DNA of 64,000 nt. Origin: Cristatella mucedo. Taxonomy: Eukaryota > Bryozoa > Phylactolaemata > Cristatellidae. Positions 58,883 through 64,000 of this stretch are shown here, piece after piece (position 1 is the stretch's first letter; each line of letters begins with the position of its first letter). The position numbers and the translations under genes were made by a program. The notes under the pieces were generated by a model. That model did not search any database and had not been told where the DNA came from. It saw only the letters and a list, made by a program, of their open reading frames with translations. The stretch covers positions 1,238,001 through 1,302,000 of the forward strand of contig WPIO01000043.1 of assembly GCA_009760855.2 (NCBI GenBank), given 5' to 3'.

Positions 58883-59713
58883 AACAGTCGGTAGCTTGTT
58901 GTCGGGTGAACTCAAAACATTAGATTCAAAACACTGCATCAAGGGGACTGCAAATGGCTTAAAATTGAAGGACTTGCGTGTAATAATAGCGACTCCACCT
59001 ACAGTTTTGATTGATTTACGGATGTGAAAGAAGGAGACCAGTCGGGGTTGCATCGTTAATAGTCGGTCAGTTTACGATTTTAGCCAAGCTTCGGTTAAGA
59101 CGAGCCGCTCGAGGCCTTTTTCAGAAATAAGGTCACTTAATGGGGGTTTATCACACATTGAACGAGGATTCCAAAGACAGGCATTAGGTTGGGCCTCCGG
59201 AGTTATAGCAGGCCTGATTACTTCTAAATTTGAGAAATTCACTGCAACGCTTAAGGGAGATCGCACTGATCGGTTAAAGACAATGCTTGGAATACCAAAC
59301 GAGCGGGTACTAAGCATGCAGCTACTGCTAAACGAGCACGTTCTCAGTTCCCAGGGCTGCATCGGCTCCGGGACCCTTTTCTTTTATTGTTGCATAATTC
59401 ACGGATCTTAGGAACAGCAACAACATCCAGGAAAACATTGAACGAAGCAATAGTAGGTATGCACAATCATTACTAATAAGCAGGTTACTAGCCGCCAGTG
59501 TATATAAAGCTGCTGCCGGCGTGGCGGTACCAGCCCTAAGGGACATGCGTTTAGACTCCATAGGCACGTAATTTCTTACACACTACGGCTAACGTTAAGA
59601 CGTTAAGACTGAGCTGTGCTACCGAGCAAAGCTACCTAGCTGAAAGACTACGCAAGTCAGAATTCCTAACATAAGTGCCAACTGACTGGACTACGCAATC
59701 GAGGGTCGCCTAC

Positions 59714-59915
59714 CTTTAGCAGGAAACTTCTCTGCAGCAACAAGATCAGATGTGCCACGAGAGGCAGCCCGAGCAGCAGTCGCACACGACCCCTCAGCAG
59801 GTGTGCTGCTGCCTTCCACGACTAGAACCTCAGCATCTGTGCTGTTGTGCCAGGATATTTGGGACAGAGCAGCCTCTGTCATCTCGGGCTCGAGATCGGC
59901 GGCGTCCAAGCTCAT
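59714..59915 (-). CDS. Basic low-complexity, probably nuclear protein: exon 1
   Basis: ATG at 59915-59913 in a good start context (GATCGCCATGA). Encodes 67 residues, MSLDAADLEPEM to AAEKFPAK, plus one base of a split Gly codon, then donor GTAGGC. The N-terminus is acidic and Ala/Ser-rich, unlike the basic second exon. The frame joins cleanly to 55235 across the LINE-filled intron. No family recognised. Confidence 0.5.
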
Positions 59916-59939
59916 GGCGATCGGCTGCAGTGGGGCATC

Positions 59940-60010
59940 CTACGAGTAAAACGGCACCCAATGGGTCAGATGCTCTCGTGACCGATTTCACATCCGGTCA
60001 CCCATTACCA
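59940..60010 (-). promoter_or_regulatory. Possible promoter elements of the low-complexity gene
   Basis: CCAAT (59958-59962) lies about 45 bp upstream of the ATG, and an ETS-like ACCGGATGTG (minus strand, near 59990-59999) about 80 bp upstream. No TATA box. Read by eye only. Confidence 0.3.
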
Positions 60011-60508
60011 AGGCTGGGTATATGCAGCACGTGTTGCACAGCTGCCTATGCTATTCAGCCGAATAGGAACACGTCAAGGGTAGCCCTGCGATCGCCCGAG
60101 CAAGTGGCTGCAGCCACACCATCCCAGCTTGCATAACTCCTTAGCGCCGGTTCGAGCCAAAGCTATGTGAGACAACAGGTGCGCTCGATATGCGTATACA
60201 ATGACATCTCGAGAGGCAGGGGGAGGGATGCATGCAGTTGATTTTCTGCCTGCAAAGGAATGGCCACACACTTTCAGGGAGGTGGAAGCCGGATAAAGGA
60301 GAGGGCCGGATGGGTCTGCTTTGCATTGGAAATGCCAATGCCGGCTGCAGCACGGCAGCGCAATCAATCGGATTCCCAGCTCACACGACACTTTGCAGCT
60401 AACGTTAAAGTTTGCAGCTCACGTGACAGCAGCTCCTCACGGAATTTACAGCTCTATCATACTTTAAGTTCATGGTCGACTCGGGCTGCTTGAGCCAAGC
60501 CCTGCATC

Positions 60509-60913
60509 CTAGTCCCTTCTTATGCTGAGGCAAGTGCACGCGACTGGCTGCTGCTGCAAGAGGTCATAGCTTACGTCGTCGCTGGCCATTTCCTGGTCGA
60601 GCAAGGCAATCTCGCTGCCGAGCGAGCCAACCGTGCTTGCCTGCAGCAAGGCGCCATCGTCGGCTCGCTGCGCCCTGGGGCCACTCAATCCTGCTCCGAC
60701 ACCACCGAGCTTGCGGCGCACGGATTCGTTGCATTTCGTGTCGATGAAGAACAGCTGCTCCTCATCCACAGTGGCCTCATCCACTTTCGGGTCGACCACC
60801 TCGGTGCTTTGTTCGCCAATGCAGGCAAACATGGCGGGAGCAGCAGGCAGCAGCAGCGGTCCTGCTCCGTCGAGCAGCAGCTCAGGGCAGAGCGGTTGGT
60901 CTCGATACGTCAG
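60509..60913 (-). CDS. Last exon of an unidentified gene
   Basis: Strong acceptor CTTTCTTTTCTCTTTAG just before 60913, then 134 codons in phase 0 to TAG (60511-60509). The protein reads LTYRDQPLCPELLLDGAGP, AMFACIGEQSTEVVDP, VDEEQLFFIDTKCNESVRRK and ends LLQQQPVACTCLSIRRD. It looks like genuine coding sequence: ordered, mildly acidic and not repeat-derived. LFFIDT recalls a short motif in NOP53-type nucleolar proteins, but the rest does not fit, so I assign no function. Upstream exons should lie at higher coordinates, possibly beyond the window. Transcription points towards the gene starting at 59915, so the two are tandem on the minus strand. Confidence 0.5.
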   Translation of the reverse strand: MTYRDQPLCPELLLDGAGPLLLPAAPAMFACIGEQSTEVVDPKVDEATVDEEQLFFIDTKCNESVRRKLGGVGAGLSGPRAQRADDGALLQASTVGSLGSEIALLDQEMASDDVSYDLLQQQPVACTCLSIRRD

Positions 60914-61071
60914 CTAAAGAGAAAAGAAAGTAGAATCAGCTCTAGCAAAGCAGGCGTGCAAGGCAGAAAGAAGTTTAGCAAAGGGACAAGGTGCTCGTCT
61001 TTAACGACGAGAGTGTCTTCCTAGGCACAATCCCTGCTTGACCCCAAGGCTCGATCCTTCGCAATATGTTA

Positions 61072-61125
61072 AGTGCCTGGAGAGATAAAGCTCAATTAGG
61101 GCACTATATATGTGAAGCACTTGAC
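61072..61125 (+). mobile_element. LINE-B or SINE-1 tail fragment
   Basis: AATATGTTAAGTGCCTGGAGAGATA and TTAGGGCACTATATATGTGAAG resemble the shared tail. Confidence 0.55.
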
Positions 61126-61174
61126 ATATTTTTCAGCAGACAATATACGCTTTAGATATAAATGTATGTATGTA

Positions 61175-61257
<83 letters not shown>
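61175..61257. repeat. (TG)n-(TA)n compound microsatellite
   Basis: (TG)9 at 61175-61192, then about 32 TA units at 61193-61257. It abuts the 3' end of the minus-strand SINE-1. Confidence 0.95.
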
Positions 61258-61259
<2 letters not shown>

Positions 61260-61362
61260 TTTGTATAGCGCCCTAAGAGAACTTAATCTCTATTCAGGCG
61301 CTTCACATATGGCTCGGGGCCCGAGCCCACGACCTCAGCCAGACCTTGGTTGGGACGCATGA
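61258..61362 (-). mobile_element. SINE-1 copy lacking its A-box end
   Basis: On the minus strand: AACCAAGGTCTGGCTGAGG, TCGTGGGCTCGGGCCCCGAG (B box), AAGCGCCTGAATAGAGATTA, TTAGGGCGCTATACAAAGG, then the TA microsatellite. Confidence 0.85.
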
Positions 61363-61389
61363 AGGATCGCAGCCAAAAATTCTTCACAC

Positions 61390-61830
61390 GTGTATGATGT
61401 CGCGCCTAGATTACCTAAATTCCACCAGCACTACCTCCAGGTGATACTCTGCCGCTGGTGCAAAAACTCATCGCCGCTCATCTGGTACAGTCTCGACGGT
61501 GTAGCAACCTCATCACAGCACATCGGCCTGAGTCCGACAGGATCCCTATCAAGCCTCGAATCGATATCAAGACCCTCCACAGTGTGGCCTTCACGTCACT
61601 TTGTTGGCTTGTACCGATCGCCTTGCCCCTCCGGCCTGCTCTTGGACCACCCGCTCCCTCAACTTGTGCTCATCTCTCCGTTCCTATCTTCGAAACTGTA
61701 ATATTGGGAATTGAAACTGTAATCTTGGGAATCCAAACTTCAGCTCGGCTTCCGGCTACAATCATTACCTCAAATGACCTTGATTCTTTTGAGTCTCATC
61801 TAAAGATGATTCAGTAGATATGTATAGCCA
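61390..61830 (+). mobile_element. Old LINE fragment, LINE-B-like subfamily
   Basis: Degenerate match to the SRLDYxNS ... GAKT ... PIKPRIDIKTL segment of an L2/CR1 ORF2 C-terminus, with many indels. A LINE-B-type tail follows at about 61960-62040. Confidence 0.5.
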
Positions 61831-62117
61831 CAAGTGATACTAACCGGTGGCCCGAGTGCCTTCTCGTGCGCTTTTAGCACGCTGGCCTAAGCATCATGCT
61901 TGCTTTTACCTGCCGACTACCGAGCATTCCACAAAACCCATGAAATTGATCCTTTTGCATTTAGTTATAAAGCCCCTGGATAGTGATTGAGTTCTCCAAC
62001 GGCCCTTACAAACGACCTATTATTTTTATCATTACTACTAATAATAACCAACGACCCAAACATACTTTCGACGGCCGACGAGGCACGAGTTCAGAGTCAA
62101 TTCAAAGAGACAGGTAA

Positions 62118-63488
62118 TAATATTACGTTTGATAAAGCACCATCAGAGAACTCAATTTATTTCTAAGCACTTCCCATTTGTTGCAAAGGAAGCACGGTCG
62201 AATGGTTAGAGATAGCATGCTCAATCAACAGGAATAGCATGGTTTGGGGTGACATGCACAGGGTCAGCATGCAAGTATAGTTAGTGGCAGCATGCTCAGT
62301 GTCAGCAGGAGTAAGCAAATATAGGACGAATCACAGGAACCCACTAAAGACTGTCATAGGTAAACGTGTTTTAATTTTTTTTAAAGGACGAGTCATGAGA
62401 TGCTGTGACACAAATCGGAAGTTCCAGGCTTTGGGACCATATAAACTAAAGACACGCTCTCCAGAGGATTAAACGTTTGTTTGTAAGGGGTATAGATAAA
62501 CAGATTCCGAAAAGCGGTGGTCCTTGCTTAGCCTAGTGGGGGGAGGAGATATGATAGGCAGGCTCGAGCCAAAGAATGAAGGGCCTTAAAAATGAGTGAC
62601 AAAATCTTGAAGTCGATCCGTTGCTTGACTGGGACCCAGTGCAGGTCGACGAGAAGTGGTGAGACGTGGCAACTGCGACGTTCACGACAGACAAGCCTAG
62701 CTGCAGAATTTTGCACAAGCTGTTGGCACCAGAGTGCACAGGCCGGTAGACCAGCAAGCAGTGAGTTAAAGAAGTCAAGACAGGAAGTCACAAATGCACG
62801 AACTAATTTAGATGTTGTATCCTTGTCTAAATAAGCTCGAATTTTAGAAATGCTATGTAGTTGAAAGTATGCAGACTTGACTGCGGTCGACTAATGAAAG
62901 GTCACTTTGGAACATGAAGCCTAGATTTCGTGCAGATCCAACAGGAAATATGCCGGCAGAGCCGATTTAGAGCATTAACCTTTCCCATTGCTGAATGAAT
63001 TGGTTTGCCGATATCTAGTAAGTTGGTTAAATCATTCAATTTAAGAAAGTTTGCTGCCATTAATGCACAGATGTCATCAATACATGCCGCAAGTGAGTTG
63101 AGAGAATTTGAGGTGCTCGAAGGCTGGGAGGGATCAAAGCAAAGGTACAGCTGAGTGTCATCCGCATAGAAGTGAATGCCTAGATTGTGCTTGGCAATCA
63201 CATCGGCAAGAGTCAGAGTATAAACCGCGAAAAGAACCGGACCTAGCACCGAGCCCTGAGGTACTCCATATTTCAAAGGTGCCTCGGATGATCTTTGTCC
63301 ATTCACATCAATACTTTGGAGTGTCCCACTGAGATAGGACCTGAACCATTGCAGTGCGGTGCCAGTGATGCCCAGGCGAGATGAGAGGCGTTCAAGAAGG
63401 ACTTGGTGATCGGTAGTATCAAAAGCTGCCGAAAGATCCAAAGCACAACAAGCAGAGATACTCTACTTAAGTCTGCAATCCTATGTAA
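62118..63488 (-). mobile_element. LINE-B, 3' half with intact RT core
   Basis: 5'-truncated just before motif A. The minus strand reads DLSAAFDTTDHQVLLERLSS, GVPQGSVLGPVLFAVYT and IHFYADDTQLYLCFDPSQP (62902-63441, 179 codons), then LDFFNSLLAGLPACALW..QNSAARLVCR and PVKQRIDFKILSL (62528-62791), and the tail GATAAAGCACCATCAGAGAAC near 62130. Motif B has the normal Gly, and both catalytic Asp of YADD are present. Frameshifts separate the pieces. Confidence 0.88.
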
Positions 63489-64000
63489 GATGGCAGCACG
63501 ATCCACCAATCAATGCGATCGACAATCAATGTGCCAGACCAGAGCAAAGCTGGGCTCCCTCAAGTCTGTAGGTGGCAGCTATTGCTACTCGTCACTAAGC
63601 AACGGGGTGACCATGGCTGCAGTTGAGGTGGCCGGCTCCACAAGCAAGCCAGCTCAGTAGCTAATAAGTCGAGTTTGCACAAGCCGAGAAAGGAAGCCAC
63701 TGCAGATGGTAAGAAAAAGAAACACCGGGACCAGTGAACTATGGTCTCGGCAGGTCTCTTGACCGAGTTTGTCTGAATGTAGGTCGTGGGGTCATAGGTT
63801 TCTTGAGAACATATGGTCCTGAAAGGCAAAGTTGCCACACACATGACAACGTCGAACTTGTGGCAAGCAGCCAGCTCTTGTCATTCCACTGAGAGGTGTT
63901 GAATGTAACAAGAACAAGAAAAGAAGCATAAATAATTAAGCCAAGACAGCACAGCTAGTGCAACATCAATAGCGGGTGCAGCATGCTTAACTGAAAAACA
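63489..64000. other. Right-edge flank, no supported gene
   Basis: Contains ATG-led MAAVEVAGSTSKPAQ (63613-63660, +) that stops at once, and a donor-like ATGGTAAGAAA near 63707. Too little to call an exon. Confidence 0.35.

Larger units (their letters stand above)
55590..59400 (-). mobile_element. Almost full-length LINE-B, broken by three insertions
   Basis: Read on the minus strand: endonuclease N-part (NPRSMCDKPPLSDLISEKGLE, LTEAWLKS; about 59245-59075), GGVAIITRKSFNFKPFAVPL (about 58995-58935), a plus-strand LINE-B 3' end (58640-58882), endonuclease MGDFNIP (about 58575), linker RPDGLWFTADIKQARSTKRK (about 58150-58090), a tail-only insertion (57848-57924), RT start and motif A (LDLSAAFDAIDH), GVPQGSVLGP, motif C decayed to CADG, a plus-strand internal fragment (56525-56852), then the C-terminal region and tail with (AAT)n near 55600. 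Stops and frameshifts throughout: an inactive fossil, but the best guide here to LINE-B structure. Confidence 0.82.
55236..59713 (-). other. 4.5-kb intron of the low-complexity gene, hosting a LINE-B
   Basis: Donor GTAGGC (59713) and acceptor TTCTCAG (55236). Most of it is an almost full-length minus-strand LINE-B with further insertions. The LINE and host gene share orientation. Confidence 0.55.

Noticed and set aside
63560-63844. Minus-strand 94-codon frame near the right edge as an upstream exon of the 60.5-kb gene
   Set aside because: No acceptor and donor pair fits and the composition is not convincing.

Overview
The window reads as nuclear DNA of a multicellular animal, most likely a marine or freshwater invertebrate with a repeat-rich genome. 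It has spliced genes with GT/AG introns, the C-terminal exons of a dual oxidase (DUOX, an essentially metazoan enzyme), a polyubiquitin gene, many truncated CR1/L2-type LINE copies, tRNA-derived SINEs and long microsatellites. I see no bacterial operons, rRNA genes or CRISPR arrays. The species cannot be named from this sequence.

Layout. 1-7 kb: four 3'-terminal exons of DUOX (+), with introns holding LINE and SINE debris and a young 20-bp palindromic minisatellite. 9.1-11.4 kb: a complete five-unit polyubiquitin gene (-) with TATA box, 5'UTR intron, an intron inside unit 1 and a poly(A) signal. 11.4-28 kb: mostly non-coding, with LINE copies, a snap-back palindrome, a G-run tract and AT microsatellites; a weak small-gene candidate lies at 15.6-17.3 kb. 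28-43 kb: a mosaic of old non-coding repeats (called R1-R5 here) interrupted by LINEs, including a nearly intact LINE-A at 38.8-41.4 kb. 45.4-47.3 kb: a decayed ATTGC-rich satellite. 54.2-59.9 kb (-): a two-exon gene for a basic low-complexity, probably nuclear protein, whose 4.5-kb intron holds an almost full-length, multiply interrupted LINE-B. 60.5-60.9 kb (-): the last exon of another, unidentified gene. 62.1-63.5 kb: another LINE-B.

Two LINE families dominate. LINE-A ends in a short 3'UTR with an ACATT-type tail. LINE-B ends in a stem-forming tail of about 70 nt followed by (ATT)n. SINE-1 carries a LINE-B-like tail on a tRNA-like head, which suggests LINE-B supplies the machinery that moves it. 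Several insertions can be checked against an empty copy of the same repeat in this window, which gives target-site duplications directly.

Names such as LINE-A, LINE-B, SINE-1, SINE-2 and R1-R5 are working labels. Exon borders were read by eye from splice signals and protein continuity. Ends of old repeat copies are approximate.
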